From the NCBI GenBank assembly GCA_001464195.1, contig LNEY01000027.1, positions 25,984 through 89,983 of the forward strand: a stretch of DNA of 64,000 nt, written 5' to 3'. Origin of the DNA: Burkholderiales bacterium Ga0077547. GTDB lineage: Bacteria; Pseudomonadota; Gammaproteobacteria; Burkholderiales; Burkholderiaceae_C. Below are positions 8,236 through 16,967 of the stretch, piece after piece. The notes under the pieces are model-generated. The model was not told the DNA's origin and made no database searches. It worked only from the letters and a program-made list of their open reading frames with translations. The position numbers and the translations under genes are program-made. The stretch's first letter is position 1. The number at the start of each line of letters is the position of its first letter.

Positions 8236-9237
8236 GTGCTGCTGTTTCGTCAACGCCCCTTTGCTTTCGCTGTGCGCCTGTGCGCTACGGTGACCTGCGT
8301 CATCGGCATGCCGATGGTGCAGGCAGGTTCCTTGCAAACGATCGACCCGATGGAGGCGATACGCGAGCGCCTCGCGGCCAAGCTCGGCGCGGTGCCGGTT
8401 GCGCCCAGTGCGTCTGCGGGCGTGTTGAAGGTGACCGCGCCGCCTCCAAGTGCGTCTGCGGCAGCCGATCGATCGACATCTGGCGGCGTGTCATCGCTGA
8501 CGGCGCGCGTGCAGCCCACGTCAGCCGCCGCCAAGCGGTCCGTCGCATCGCCAACACCGCATGCGTCTCCTTGGACTTACGACGGTGCCCATGGTCCCAG
8601 CGAATGGGCCCGGCTGTCTCCCGCGAACGCCACCTGCGCCAGCGGCGAGCGGCAAAGCCCGATCGACATCACCGACGGCATCAAGGTCGATCTCGATGCG
8701 GTGCAGTTCGATTACCGGCCGAGTGGCTTTCGCGTGGTCGACAACGGGCACACGGTGCAGGTCAACGTCACTCCCGGCAACACCATCGAGGTCATGGGCC
8801 GGCGCTACGAATTGGTGCAATTCCACTTTCACCGACCGTCCGAGGAGCGCATCGACGGCAAGCCGTTCGACATGGTGGCGCACCTGCTGCACAAGAGCGC
8901 GGATGGCAGGCTGGCGATGGTCGCGGTGCTGCTCGAGCGCGGCAGCGCGCAAGCGGTGGTGCAGGCGGTGTGGAACAACCTGCCGCTGGAGAAGGGCGAC
9001 GAGCTGACCGCCAAAGGCCAGATCGATCTCGCAGAACTGCTCCCGAGCGATCGCCGCTACTACACCTACATGGGCTCACTGACGACACCGCCTTGCAGCG
9101 AAGGCGTGCTCTGGATGGTGATGAAGACGCCGGTGCAGATCTCGCCGGAGCAGCTGGCCATCTTCTCCCGGCTCTACCCGATGAACGCGCGGCCGATTCA
9201 GGCGCAGCGCGGTCGCCTCATCAAAGAATCGAACTGA
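8236..9237 (+). CDS. Alpha-type carbonic anhydrase, exported
   Basis: Zinc enzyme interconverting CO2 and bicarbonate, predicted periplasmic. A signal peptide ending near MPMVQAG is followed by about 85 residues of Ala/Ser/Thr-rich low-complexity sequence, then the catalytic domain: [27 protein letters not shown], the zinc histidines H197 and H199 in [11 protein letters not shown]216 in AHLLH, and [11 protein letters not shown]. The cysteines in CASGE and PPCSE would form the usual disulfide. The ORF track starts at GTG 8227, but AGGAG at 8223-8227 is correctly spaced only for the GTG at 8236. All active-site residues appear intact; the long linker is unusual. Confidence 0.93.
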   Translation: MLLFRQRPFAFAVRLCATVTCVIGMPMVQAGSLQTIDPMEAIRERLAAKLGAVPVAPSASAGVLKVTAPPPSASAAADRSTSGGVSSLTARVQPTSAAAKRSVASPTPHASPWTYDGAHGPSEWARLSPANATCASGERQSPIDITDGIKVDLDAVQFDYRPSGFRVVDNGHTVQVNVTPGNTIEVMGRRYELVQFHFHRPSEERIDGKPFDMVAHLLHKSADGRLAMVAVLLERGSAQAVVQAVWNNLPLEKGDELTAKGQIDLAELLPSDRRYYTYMGSLTTPPCSEGVLWMVMKTPVQISPEQLAIFSRLYPMNARPIQAQRGRLIKESN

Positions 9238-9274
9238 GCGTGTCTCACCCCAACCCGTTATCCAGCTGCTGACC

Positions 9275-12200
9275 ATGATGACCTATCTGTTGCGTGCGAT
9301 CGGCCAGCTCCCGGTGGGGCGCAAGCTGCTGCTGATCTATCTGCTGGACCTGACGGCGGTGATCTATGTCTCCAGCATCCTGATCAACGAGAAGTACATC
9401 TCGATCGATTTCTCGCGCAAGGAGCTGGCAGGAAATGCCTACATCGCCGAGGTACGCGATGTGCTGGTGGCCCTGCCCACACCGCTGCCGCCGGTGCCCG
9501 CCAAGGCGGCCCTGACCGATCCGGCGCCTCGCCTCCATCTGGAGCGTGCCCAGTGGGAGCCGCGGATCGCGGCGCTGCGTGCGGCCGAATCGGCCCATGG
9601 CGACGGCATGAAGTCAGCCGATGTCAGTGCCGCCTTCATCGAGGCCTTGCAGTTGGCCATGAACAAGCCGACGTTCGATGCCGGCGATCTGGCCGCCACC
9701 ATGGCCGCGGGCCGTGAACTGGTGACCCGCATCGGCAACCAGTCGAATCTGATCCTCGACCCGGACCTCGACAGTTACTACACGATGTCGATCGTGCTGC
9801 TGCGTCTGGCCGAGCTGCAGGACGTGCTGGCGCTGGATGCCTACAAGGCCGTTGAACTGAGGCAGGCCAGCCCCGACCAGCACAACCGTCTGCAGACCGA
9901 ATTGCTGATTCTTGAAGGTCGCCTGGATGCGGCCTTGTCCGGCACGGCATCAGACTACGCAGAAGCCCTGGCCGCAGGCACACCGGTTCTCAAGGCCGCC
10001 ATCGATCCGACCCGGCAGAAGCTGTTCGATGCGGTTCAGGCTTTTCGTGAGGTGCAGAACGAGCTCGACAAGCACGACGTGGCGACGGCACGGTCCCTGA
10101 TCGCACAAAGTCACGCCGAGGCGCGGGCCGCTTTGCATGAGACCTGGCAAGCCGCCACCGTGGGGCTGGACGGGGTCATCCAGGTGCGCGTCGACGGGCT
10201 GTTCACCCGCATGTGGATCCACCTCGGCACCGCGGTGGCCTTGCTGATGCTGATCCTCAGCATCGTCTACTTCGTTGCGCGACAGATCGCGCTGCCGCTG
10301 CAACGGCTGGCGGGTGTGGCGGGGCGTGTCAGTGCCAGCGGCGATTACACCTTGCGCGCTTCGCACGACAGCCGCGACGAGATCGGCCAGCTGGTGAAAG
10401 CCTTCAACGGCATGCTGGGTGACCTGGACCGCGATCGCGCAGACCGCGAAGAGCTCGCCGCCTCGGCGCGCGCCGAAGAGGCGCAGCGTGCGCTGCTCGA
10501 ATCGTTCCCGATGCCCTTGATCGTCACCTCGATTCCCGAGCACCGCGTCCTGCATGCCAACCAGCCGGCCCAGCCGTGGTTGCAGGATGCGAAGACCGAC
10601 CCTTGGAGCCAGCGCCTCGAACCGCAGGCCCGCACACGCTTCTTCTCCCGCCTCAGCGACCAGGAGGCCGTCGACGGCTTCGAGGTGCAGTGGCAGTCGG
10701 GCGACAAGCGCCCGGGCGCTTCGCGCGGGCCGTGGGCGCTGCTGTCGGCACGCCGGCTGACATACCAGGGCCAGCCCGCGCTGCTCACGGTGTTCACGCC
10801 GATCGATCAGATCAAGCTGCTTGAGCAGCGGCTCAAGCTCTGGGCCAAGGTGTTCGAGGCTTCGTCCGAGAGCATCATCATCTTCGACGTCGAGCGCCGC
10901 ATCCTGACCGCCAACAAGGCCTTCAGCCGCGATTCGGGCTGGGGGATCGAAGAGGTCGCCGGTCAGACGCCAGACTTTCTGTACTCGTCCCGTCACGACC
11001 CTGATTTCTACGAGACCCTGTGGCAATCGGCCATCATCCGCGGCATGTGGCAGGGCGAGGTCTGGCTCACGCGCAAATCTGGGGAGATGTACCCCACCTG
11101 GCTGATCGCCAACGCGGTGCGTGACAGCGATGGGCGCATCACCCACTTCGTCGCTGCCGGCGCTGACATCACCGAGCACAAGGCCAGCGAAGAGCGCATT
11201 CACCATCTGGCGCACCATGATGTGCTGACCGATCTGCCGAACCGGTCGCTGTGCCTGGAGCGGCTGCGCATGGCGGTCGAGCAGGCAGGGCGCACCGGGG
11301 AACACGTCGGTGTGGTGTTCATCGATCTCGACCGTTTCAAGAACATCAACGACTCGATGGGCCACCACGTGGGCGATGCGCTGCTGCGTTCGGTGTCCAA
11401 GCGGCTGCTGTCAGCGGTGCGTGCGGGCGACACTGTCAGCCGTCTCGGGGGCGACGAGTTCGTCGTCGTGCTCAATGGGGTGAGCACGGTCGAAGAGATT
11501 GCCCGCATCGTCGATGAGCGCATGTTGCCGCTGGTGCGCGAGCCGCATGTGGTCGAAGGCGTGCAACTGCACATCTCATGCAGCGCCGGCATGGCGGTGT
11601 ACCCACAGGACGGCCGCGACATCGACCATCTGATGCGCCATGCCGACGCGGCGATGTACCAGGCGAAGTCAGGCGGCCGTGACCACGCGCTGTTCTTCAC
11701 GCCGGAGTTCCACGCGCAGGCGCAGGAACGGTTGGCCATCGAGAACGATTTGCGCGATGTGGTGGCCCGCGGCGAGCTGCTGCTGAATTACCAGCCGCGG
11801 ATCGAAGCGGCCAGCGGGCGGGTCACCGGGATGGAGGCGCTGGTGCGCTGGCAGCGTCCCGACCAAGGCCTGGTGTCGCCGGCGATCTTCATTCCGATTG
11901 CGGAAGAGACCGGGCAGATCGTGCCGATCGGCGCCTGGATCTTTGGCGAGGCCTGCCGCCAGCACGCCGTCTGGCGCGACGCAGGGTTGGGGAGCATCCC
12001 GATCTCGGTCAATGTCTCCGTGATCCAGTTGCGCGATCCGAGCTTGCCCACGCAACTGCGCGAAATGATGAACAAACATCGCGTCGATCCATCGATGATC
12101 GAGTTGGAGCTGACCGAAACCTTCCTGATGGAGAACGCAATCTTCACCGTGGACAGCCTGGAAAAGCTGAAGGAAATTGGTGTCTCGCTGTCGATCGACG

Positions 12201-12571
12201 ACTTCGGCACCGGCTATTCCAGCCTGAACTACCTGCATCAGTTCCCGATCGACAAGCTGAAGATCGACCAAAGCTTTGTGCGCGACATCCTCGACGACCC
12301 CACCGACTGGGCCATCACCAAGGCGATCATCGGCCTGGGCCACACGCTGGGACTGCGGGTGGTGGCCGAGGGAGTCGAGCGCGATCAAGAGGCCGAGTGG
12401 CTGCGCGATGCCGGCTGCGATGAACTGCAGGGATTCCTGTTCAGCCGACCCATGGCGGCCGAAGCCGTTCAGGCCTGGCTCGTCGGCCGCTCGCTGGCGC
12501 CGACGCCTGCGCCGCACGCACGCCTGAATTCACCCCCAGCACGGACGCGCGCGCTGGCCCGGATCGACTGA
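9275..12571 (+). CDS. Membrane cyclic-di-GMP protein with HAMP, PAS, GGDEF and EAL domains
   Basis: Large signalling protein (1098 aa) able in principle to make and break cyclic-di-GMP. A first membrane helix (about 17-38), a roughly 270-residue extracytoplasmic sensor region, a second helix (about 313-335), HAMP (about 336-390), PAS-like regions (about 405-640, ending in the [13 protein letters not shown] linker), GGDEF (GGDEF at 725-729) and EAL (854-856) follow in order. The inhibitory RxxD site (RAGD) precedes GGDEF by five residues. EAL catalytic blocks [22 protein letters not shown] and VVAEGVE are complete, so both activities look possible. It begins 37 bases after the carbonic anhydrase gene. 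The signal sensed is unknown. Confidence 0.92.
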   Translation: MMTYLLRAIGQLPVGRKLLLIYLLDLTAVIYVSSILINEKYISIDFSRKELAGNAYIAEVRDVLVALPTPLPPVPAKAALTDPAPRLHLERAQWEPRIAALRAAESAHGDGMKSADVSAAFIEALQLAMNKPTFDAGDLAATMAAGRELVTRIGNQSNLILDPDLDSYYTMSIVLLRLAELQDVLALDAYKAVELRQASPDQHNRLQTELLILEGRLDAALSGTASDYAEALAAGTPVLKAAIDPTRQKLFDAVQAFREVQNELDKHDVATARSLIAQSHAEARAALHETWQAATVGLDGVIQVRVDGLFTRMWIHLGTAVALLMLILSIVYFVARQIALPLQRLAGVAGRVSASGDYTLRASHDSRDEIGQLVKAFNGMLGDLDRDRADREELAASARAEEAQRALLESFPMPLIVTSIPEHRVLHANQPAQPWLQDAKTDPWSQRLEPQARTRFFSRLSDQEAVDGFEVQWQSGDKRPGASRGPWALLSARRLTYQGQPALLTVFTPIDQIKLLEQRLKLWAKVFEASSESIIIFDVERRILTANKAFSRDSGWGIEEVAGQTPDFLYSSRHDPDFYETLWQSAIIRGMWQGEVWLTRKSGEMYPTWLIANAVRDSDGRITHFVAAGADITEHKASEERIHHLAHHDVLTDLPNRSLCLERLRMAVEQAGRTGEHVGVVFIDLDRFKNINDSMGHHVGDALLRSVSKRLLSAVRAGDTVSRLGGDEFVVVLNGVSTVEEIARIVDERMLPLVREPHVVEGVQLHISCSAGMAVYPQDGRDIDHLMRHADAAMYQAKSGGRDHALFFTPEFHAQAQERLAIENDLRDVVARGELLLNYQPRIEAASGRVTGMEALVRWQRPDQGLVSPAIFIPIAEETGQIVPIGAWIFGEACRQHAVWRDAGLGSIPISVNVSVIQLRDPSLPTQLREMMNKHRVDPSMIELELTETFLMENAIFTVDSLEKLKEIGVSLSIDDFGTGYSSLNYLHQFPIDKLKIDQSFVRDILDDPTDWAITKAIIGLGHTLGLRVVAEGVERDQEAEWLRDAGCDELQGFLFSRPMAAEAVQAWLVGRSLAPTPAPHARLNSPPARTRALARID

Positions 12572-12602
12572 GCGCACGGCCAAGTTTCGACGGGCTTCTA
12601 CA

Positions 12603-12622
12603 CTGCGCGCTTTGCGCAGGAG
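12603..12622 (+). promoter_or_regulatory. Hairpin overlapping the nnrU-like ribosome site
   Basis: CTGCGC (12603-12608) and GCGCAG (12614-12619) form a perfect six-pair stem with a GCTTT loop. The ribosome site AGGAG (12618-12622) starts inside the right arm, seven bases before the ATG at 12629. Partial masking of the ribosome site is possible. Structure is seen; a regulatory role is inferred. Confidence 0.4.
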
Positions 12623-12628
12623 CAAGCC

Positions 12629-13210
12629 ATGTCGATGCTGGTGGCCGGTCTGTTGATCTTTCTCGGCGTGCACTCCACGTCGATCTTCGCGCCCGCTTGG
12701 CGCAACGCGCAATTGGCCACGCGCGGTGAGGCCGTGTGGAAGGGCGCCTACGCCCTGTTGTCGCTCATCGGATTCGCACTGATCGTGTACGGCTACGGTG
12801 TCGCCCGCGGCAACCCGGTCGTGCTGTATGAGCCCCCTGCGTTTTTGCGGCATGTCGCCTGGACGTTGATGCTTCCGGTGTTCACGCTGCTGCTCGCCTC
12901 CAAGCTGCCCGGCCGCATTTCCGCGGTGACCAAACACCCGATGCTGCTCGCGGTCAAGCTGTGGGCGCTGGCGCACCTGCTGGCCAACGGCACCTTGGCC
13001 TCGACACTGCTGTTCGGTTCCTTCCTCGCCTGGGCGGTGGTCGACCGGATTTCGCTCAAGCGACGCCCGATCGCGCCAGCCACCGGCGCTCCGGTCACCG
13101 TGCCACCGGGCCGTTTCAATGACGTGGTGGCGATCGTGGCAGGACTGGGTTTATACGCAGCCTTCCTCGGTGTGCTGCACCTGTGGCTGATCGGCGTGTC
13201 TCCGCGCTGA
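12629..13210 (+). CDS. NnrU-family membrane protein
   Basis: Integral membrane protein (193 aa) of the NnrU family, recognised by LIFLGVHSTSIFAPAWRN at the N-terminus, YALLSLIGFALIVYGYGVAR in the second segment, and the conserved KHPMLLAVKLWALAHLLANG block around residues 108-127. Five or six membrane segments are predicted by eye. NnrU is linked to nitric oxide and nitrite reduction in some denitrifiers, but no denitrification gene is nearby, so a specific role cannot be given. AGGAG precedes the ATG by six bases. It is followed by an A/T-rich gap before the dcw cluster. Confidence 0.83.
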   Translation: MSMLVAGLLIFLGVHSTSIFAPAWRNAQLATRGEAVWKGAYALLSLIGFALIVYGYGVARGNPVVLYEPPAFLRHVAWTLMLPVFTLLLASKLPGRISAVTKHPMLLAVKLWALAHLLANGTLASTLLFGSFLAWAVVDRISLKRRPIAPATGAPVTVPPGRFNDVVAIVAGLGLYAAFLGVLHLWLIGVSPR

Positions 13211-13234
13211 ATAGCCACTTTTCAGGTGATCTGA

Positions 13235-13270
13235 GCATCACTTCTCAGGCATCACTTTCAAAGGCATCTT
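13235..13270. repeat. Short tandem GCATCACTT repeats in the A/T-rich gap before mraZ
   Basis: GCATCACTT occurs at 13235 and 13249 and a shortened GCATCTT at 13264, a spacing of 14 to 15 bases. The first copy also pairs with the preceding AGGTGAT to make a seven-pair hairpin (13224-13243). The surrounding 13211-13360 is far richer in A and T than the window as a whole and contains no plausible gene. It may be a promoter-upstream or transcription-end region; nothing firmer can be said. Confidence 0.45.
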
Positions 13271-13360
13271 CAACTGCTTGTTTTTGAAGGAATTTTCGCT
13301 TTCTGATTTTAAGAATAACTGCTAAGTCGTTGATTTGATTGGATTTATTTTGTATCCGCG

Positions 13361-13390
13361 TTGACCCAGGCGGACGCGATGCGCTACAGT
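13361..13390 (+). promoter_or_regulatory. Pmra promoter of the division and cell-wall cluster
   Basis: TTGACC (13361-13366) and TACAGT (13385-13390) are separated by 18 bases and lie about 40 bases before the mraZ start. It is the only convincing sigma-70 type promoter found at the head of the roughly 18-kb cluster. Assignment is by sequence and position. Confidence 0.6.
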
Positions 13391-13431
13391 GGAAGTTGGT
13401 GCATTTTTCTGGGTTTTTGTGGCAAATCTGG
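13390..13431 (+). promoter_or_regulatory. Probable MraZ operator: TG-rich repeats with ten-base period
   Basis: Reading from 13390 in steps of ten gives TGGAAGTTGG, TGCATTTTTC, TGGGTTTTTG and TGGCAAATCT. MraZ is known in other bacteria to bind direct repeats with a TGG core, one per helical turn, just upstream of its own gene, and the repeats here sit between the -10 and the GTG start. The phase is clear; the match to a strict consensus is imperfect, so the call is moderate. Confidence 0.5.
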
Positions 13432-13859
13432 TGTTTCAGGGACCTGCGGCGCTGACCTTGGATACCAAGGGCCGGCTCACCATGCCTGCGCGCCACCTGA
13501 CCGTGTTGCGAGAGATGGGGTTGAGCCAGCTCACCATCACCAAGCACCCCGACGGTCCGCTGATGGTGTTCCCGCGTCCAACCTGGGATCAGTTCCGCGA
13601 CCGCATCAATGCCCTGCCGATGGAGGCCGTGCGCTGGAAGCGGGTCTTTCTGGGCAATGCGATGGACGTCGAGATCGACGCCTCGTCGCGTGTGCTGATC
13701 GCGCCCGAGCTGCGCAAATCGGCGGGCCTGGATCGCGAGGTGATGCTGATCGGCATGGGCAGCCACCTGGAGCTGTGGGATGCGGCGCGTCACGCCGCCC
13801 ACGAGGCCGAAGTGGTCCAAGGCGAGATGCCGGACTCGCTCAAGGGCTTCACGTTCTGA
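13431..13859 (+). CDS. mraZ: Division/cell wall cluster transcriptional regulator MraZ
   Basis: DNA-binding regulator with two AbrB-like SpoVT repeats (142 aa) that represses the dcw operon promoter in species where it has been studied. The sequence begins [21 protein letters not shown], the first repeat, and the second repeat is [22 protein letters not shown]. The ORF track starts at 13389, inside the promoter repeats; the GTG at 13431 puts the normal FQG start at residue 2. It is first in the cluster and is followed 11 bases later by rsmH, as usual. Confidence 0.93.
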   Translation: MFQGPAALTLDTKGRLTMPARHLTVLREMGLSQLTITKHPDGPLMVFPRPTWDQFRDRINALPMEAVRWKRVFLGNAMDVEIDASSRVLIAPELRKSAGLDREVMLIGMGSHLELWDAARHAAHEAEVVQGEMPDSLKGFTF

Positions 13860-13870
13860 CCGCGCTCGTG

Positions 13871-14878
13871 GTGAACGCCGTCGCCGCACCTGTACACACC
13901 ACTGTCCTGCTGGGTGAGGCCGTCGATGCCTTGCTGGGAGGTGTGGGGGACGACGCCGATGGCGATGCAAGCCCGCTGAGCGGCACCTATGTCGATGGCA
14001 CCTTCGGACGCGGCGGGCACACCCGCGCGCTGCTTCAACGCCTGAGCGCGCAGGGCCGGGTGATCGCCATCGATCGCGATCCGCAGGCCGTCGCCGCAGC
14101 GGCGGCAGATCCGCAGCTTGCCGACCCGAGGTTCTCCATCCACCACACCAGCTTCGGTCAACTGGTGCCCACCTTGGCCGCGGCCGGGGTGACGCGCATC
14201 GACGGCCTGCTGCTCGACCTGGGCGTGTCCTCGCCGCAGATCGACACGCCCGAGCGCGGCTTCAGTTTTCGCTTCGACGGCCCGCTGGACATGCGGATGG
14301 ACACAACCCGGGGCGAAAGTGCCGCGGACTTTCTGGCCCGCGCCGACGAGCGCCACATTGCGGAGGTGATTCGTGACTATGGGGAAGAACGGTTTGCTGT
14401 ACAGGTTGCAAAGGCGCTTGTTGCTCGGCGCGAAAGCGGGAGCCCAGTTCGAACCACAAGGGAGCTTTCCGAAGTCGTGGCTGGTGCGGTCAAAACCCGC
14501 GAGCCGGGCCAGAACCCTGCAACGCGCACATTTCAAGCGCTTCGGATTTTTGTCAACGCCGAGCTTGAGGAGCTCGAACAAGGCCTGAACGCGGCCCTGG
14601 AATTGCTGGCGCCTGGCGGGCGGCTGGTGGTGATCAGCTTTCACTCGCTCGAAGACCGCATCGTCAAAACCTTCATCGCCCGCGAGAGCAAGCCGGTGTT
14701 CGATCGCCGTGCACCGTTCGCACCCGAAGTGCCGATGCGTCTGAAAGCGCTGGGTCGTGTCAAACCCGGCGAGACCGAACTGCGAGCCAATCCGCGTGCG
14801 CGCTCGGCGGTGATGCGTGTGGCTGAGCGCACCGACGCGCCGGCGCCGTCCATGCTGTTGACCGGGGGCAGGCGATGA
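13871..14878 (+). CDS. rsmH: 16S rRNA (cytosine1402-N4)-methyltransferase RsmH
   Basis: SAM-dependent methyltransferase modifying C1402 of 16S rRNA in the ribosomal P site (about 335 aa). The SAM motif is [16 protein letters not shown], the N-terminal HTTVLL block is present, and [11 protein letters not shown], the GPLDMRMD segment and the C-terminal [13 protein letters not shown] and NPRARSA blocks are intact. Start is GTG at 13871 or 13868; the ORF track's 505-aa version reads through mraZ in the wrong frame. Codons between about 14365 and 14580 show far fewer G/C third positions (about half) than the flanks, although the protein sequence stays conserved. The stop overlaps ftsL by four bases. 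Confidence 0.94.
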   Translation: MNAVAAPVHTTVLLGEAVDALLGGVGDDADGDASPLSGTYVDGTFGRGGHTRALLQRLSAQGRVIAIDRDPQAVAAAAADPQLADPRFSIHHTSFGQLVPTLAAAGVTRIDGLLLDLGVSSPQIDTPERGFSFRFDGPLDMRMDTTRGESAADFLARADERHIAEVIRDYGEERFAVQVAKALVARRESGSPVRTTRELSEVVAGAVKTREPGQNPATRTFQALRIFVNAELEELEQGLNAALELLAPGGRLVVISFHSLEDRIVKTFIARESKPVFDRRAPFAPEVPMRLKALGRVKPGETELRANPRARSAVMRVAERTDAPAPSMLLTGGRR

Positions 14879-15168
14879 CCCGTGTGAATCTGATCCTGCT
14901 GTTGGCGCTGCTGATCAGCAGCATCTACCTGGTGCGGGTGTCTTACGACGAGCGGCGTCTGTATGCCGCGCTCGATCGCGCGCGCACCGAGCAGCGTCAG
15001 CTGGAAACCGAGCATGGCCGGCTGCAGGCCGAACACCAGGCCCAGGCCACGCCGACGCGCATTGACAAGACCGCACGCGACAAGCTGCGCATGGTGCCTG
15101 CCACCTCGGCCATCATGAAACAGGTGGTCGTTTCAGCGGCGCCTACCGCCTCGCAAGGACGGCCATGA
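14875..15168 (+). CDS. ftsL: Cell division protein FtsL
   Basis: Small bitopic septal protein (97 aa) that forms the FtsQLB complex activating FtsWI. One N-terminal membrane helix (about residues 4-22, [19 protein letters not shown]) is followed by a coiled-coil-like stretch with leucines in heptad spacing ([29 protein letters not shown]). Sequence identity in this family is low; identification relies on topology, size and position between rsmH and ftsI. It overlaps both neighbours by four bases, consistent with translational coupling. Confidence 0.9.
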   Translation: MTRVNLILLLALLISSIYLVRVSYDERRLYAALDRARTEQRQLETEHGRLQAEHQAQATPTRIDKTARDKLRMVPATSAIMKQVVVSAAPTASQGRP

Positions 15169-16967
15169 ACAACGGCCGACGCCCAGAGCGCGCCACGACC
15201 CGGCCTGCCGCCGGTGCGCGCAGCCTGAACTACGCCAGCAGCCCGCTGCTCGCGTCACGCACGCCGGCTTCGCGCTCCAAGCTGCTGGTGGCGCTGGTCG
15301 GACTGGGATTTCTGGTGCTGCTGGGCCGTGCCGTGTATGTGCAGGCGATTGGCACCGATTTCTACCAGAGGCAGGGTGAGATCCGCTATGCCCGCACGCT
15401 GGACCTGTCTGCCAGCCGTGGCCGCATCCTCGACCGCAACGGACAGCTGATGGCGGCCAGCGTGCCGGCCCCGTCGCTCTGGGCGATCCCGAAGGACTTC
15501 AAGGCGACGCCGTCCGAGCGCGCCCGTCTGGCCCGCCTGCTCGGAATGACCTCCCGGCAACTGGAGGATCGCCTGGGTGACAGCACCAATTTCGTCTGGC
15601 TGCGACGACAGGTCGATGACGCCGTGGCCAAGGACGTGCTGGCACTTGGGCTGCCCGGGATTCATCAGGTGCGGGAGTTCCGCCGCAAGTACCCCGAAGG
15701 CGAGGCCGCTGCCCATGTGGTCGGGTTCACCAACGTCGAGGACCGCGGACAAGAGGGCATCGAGCTCGCCTACCAGAAGGACCTCGTGGGACGCAACGGC
15801 AGCCGGCGCGTCATCAAGGACCGCATCGGCCGGGTCGTCGAGGACATCGGCGACAGCGTGGCGCCGGTCGATGGGCGCGACATCCAGTTGTCGATCGACT
15901 CGAAGCTGCAGTACTACGCCTACCGGCGGCTGCGCGAGGCCGTGGTCGAGAACAAGGCCAAGGCGGGCAGCGTCGTGGTGCTCGACGCGCAATCGGGCGA
16001 GGTGCTGGCTTTGGCCAATTACCCGAGTTACGCGCCCTCGGACCGCCGCAATCTGAGTGGCAACCAGCTGCGCAACCGCGCGCTGACCGACACCTTCGAG
16101 CCCGGTTCGACCGTCAAGCCACTGATTGCCGCGTGGGCGTTGGAGACGGGCCGCGTCAAGGCCGACACCGTCATCCACACCGCGCCGGGCCACATGTCAC
16201 TCGGTCCGTTCATCGTGCGCGATACGCACCCGCGCGGCGACATGACGGTGTCCGAGGTCATCCAGAAGTCCAGCAACATCGGCGCCATCCGCATGGGCTT
16301 GATGTTCCCATCGCGCGAGATGTGGGAGCTGTATGCGAGCGTCGGGTTCGGGCAGAAGCCGCAGATCGGATTCCCGGGAGTCGTCGGTGGGCGTCTGAAA
16401 TCGCAGAAGCAGCTCGACGAAATCACTCGGGCGACGATGAGCTACGGCTACGGTCTGTCGGCGTCGCTGTTCCAGATCGCGCATGCCTACACCGTGTTCG
16501 CGCATGACGGCGAGTTCATTCCCGTCACGCTCCTCAAGAGCGACAACCCGGCAGGTGCGGCGCGGGTCGGCGGCGTGCGCGTGATCTCCCCTCAGACCGC
16601 CCAGACGGTGCGGCAGATGCTGAGCATGGTCACGGGGCCCGGCGGCACCGCACCGAAGGCGCAAACACCCGGCTACTCGGTCGGTGGCAAATCGGGCACC
16701 GCCTATGCACACGAAGGCAAGGGCTACGACACGAAAAGGTACCGATCGTGGTTCGTCGGACTCTCGCCGATCAAGGATCCTCGCATCATCGTCGCGGTGA
16801 TGGTGGATGAGCCGACCGCTGGCAAGTGGTACGGCGGCGAAGTGGCCGCGCCAGTGTTCAGCGATCTGGTGCAGCACACGTTGCGCATGCTCGGCGTGCC
16901 GCCTGACCTCGACGTCAAGACGCAGATCGTGGCGCGCAATGCGCCTGCCGAGGACGAGAGCTTCTGA
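15165..16967 (+). CDS. ftsI: Septal peptidoglycan transpeptidase FtsI (PBP3)
   Basis: Class B penicillin-binding protein crosslinking septal murein (600 aa). A short cytoplasmic tail precedes the membrane anchor (about 43-65, LVALVGLGFLVLLGRAVYVQ), then the pedestal region with the RGRILDRNG block. The catalytic motifs are intact: SxxK at S315 (GSTVKPL), SSN at 369-371 and KSGT starting at K509. The C-terminus is IVAVMVDEPTAGKWYGGEVAAPVF. It overlaps ftsL by four bases and murE by one base. It acts with FtsW encoded downstream. Confidence 0.96.
   Translation: MNNGRRPERATTRPAAGARSLNYASSPLLASRTPASRSKLLVALVGLGFLVLLGRAVYVQAIGTDFYQRQGEIRYARTLDLSASRGRILDRNGQLMAASVPAPSLWAIPKDFKATPSERARLARLLGMTSRQLEDRLGDSTNFVWLRRQVDDAVAKDVLALGLPGIHQVREFRRKYPEGEAAAHVVGFTNVEDRGQEGIELAYQKDLVGRNGSRRVIKDRIGRVVEDIGDSVAPVDGRDIQLSIDSKLQYYAYRRLREAVVENKAKAGSVVVLDAQSGEVLALANYPSYAPSDRRNLSGNQLRNRALTDTFEPGSTVKPLIAAWALETGRVKADTVIHTAPGHMSLGPFIVRDTHPRGDMTVSEVIQKSSNIGAIRMGLMFPSREMWELYASVGFGQKPQIGFPGVVGGRLKSQKQLDEITRATMSYGYGLSASLFQIAHAYTVFAHDGEFIPVTLLKSDNPAGAARVGGVRVISPQTAQTVRQMLSMVTGPGGTAPKAQTPGYSVGGKSGTAYAHEGKGYDTKRYRSWFVGLSPIKDPRIIVAVMVDEPTAGKWYGGEVAAPVFSDLVQHTLRMLGVPPDLDVKTQIVARNAPAEDESF

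Noticed and set aside
9950-11368. 472-aa antisense ORF inside the GGDEF-EAL gene
   Set aside because: No start context, no domain, and it opposes clear HAMP and GGDEF coding sequence.
14440-14460. GTTCGAACC as a tRNA-like or attachment-site signal near the rsmH codon patch
   Set aside because: It is in frame within conserved rsmH, and no tRNA stems or duplicated ends were found.
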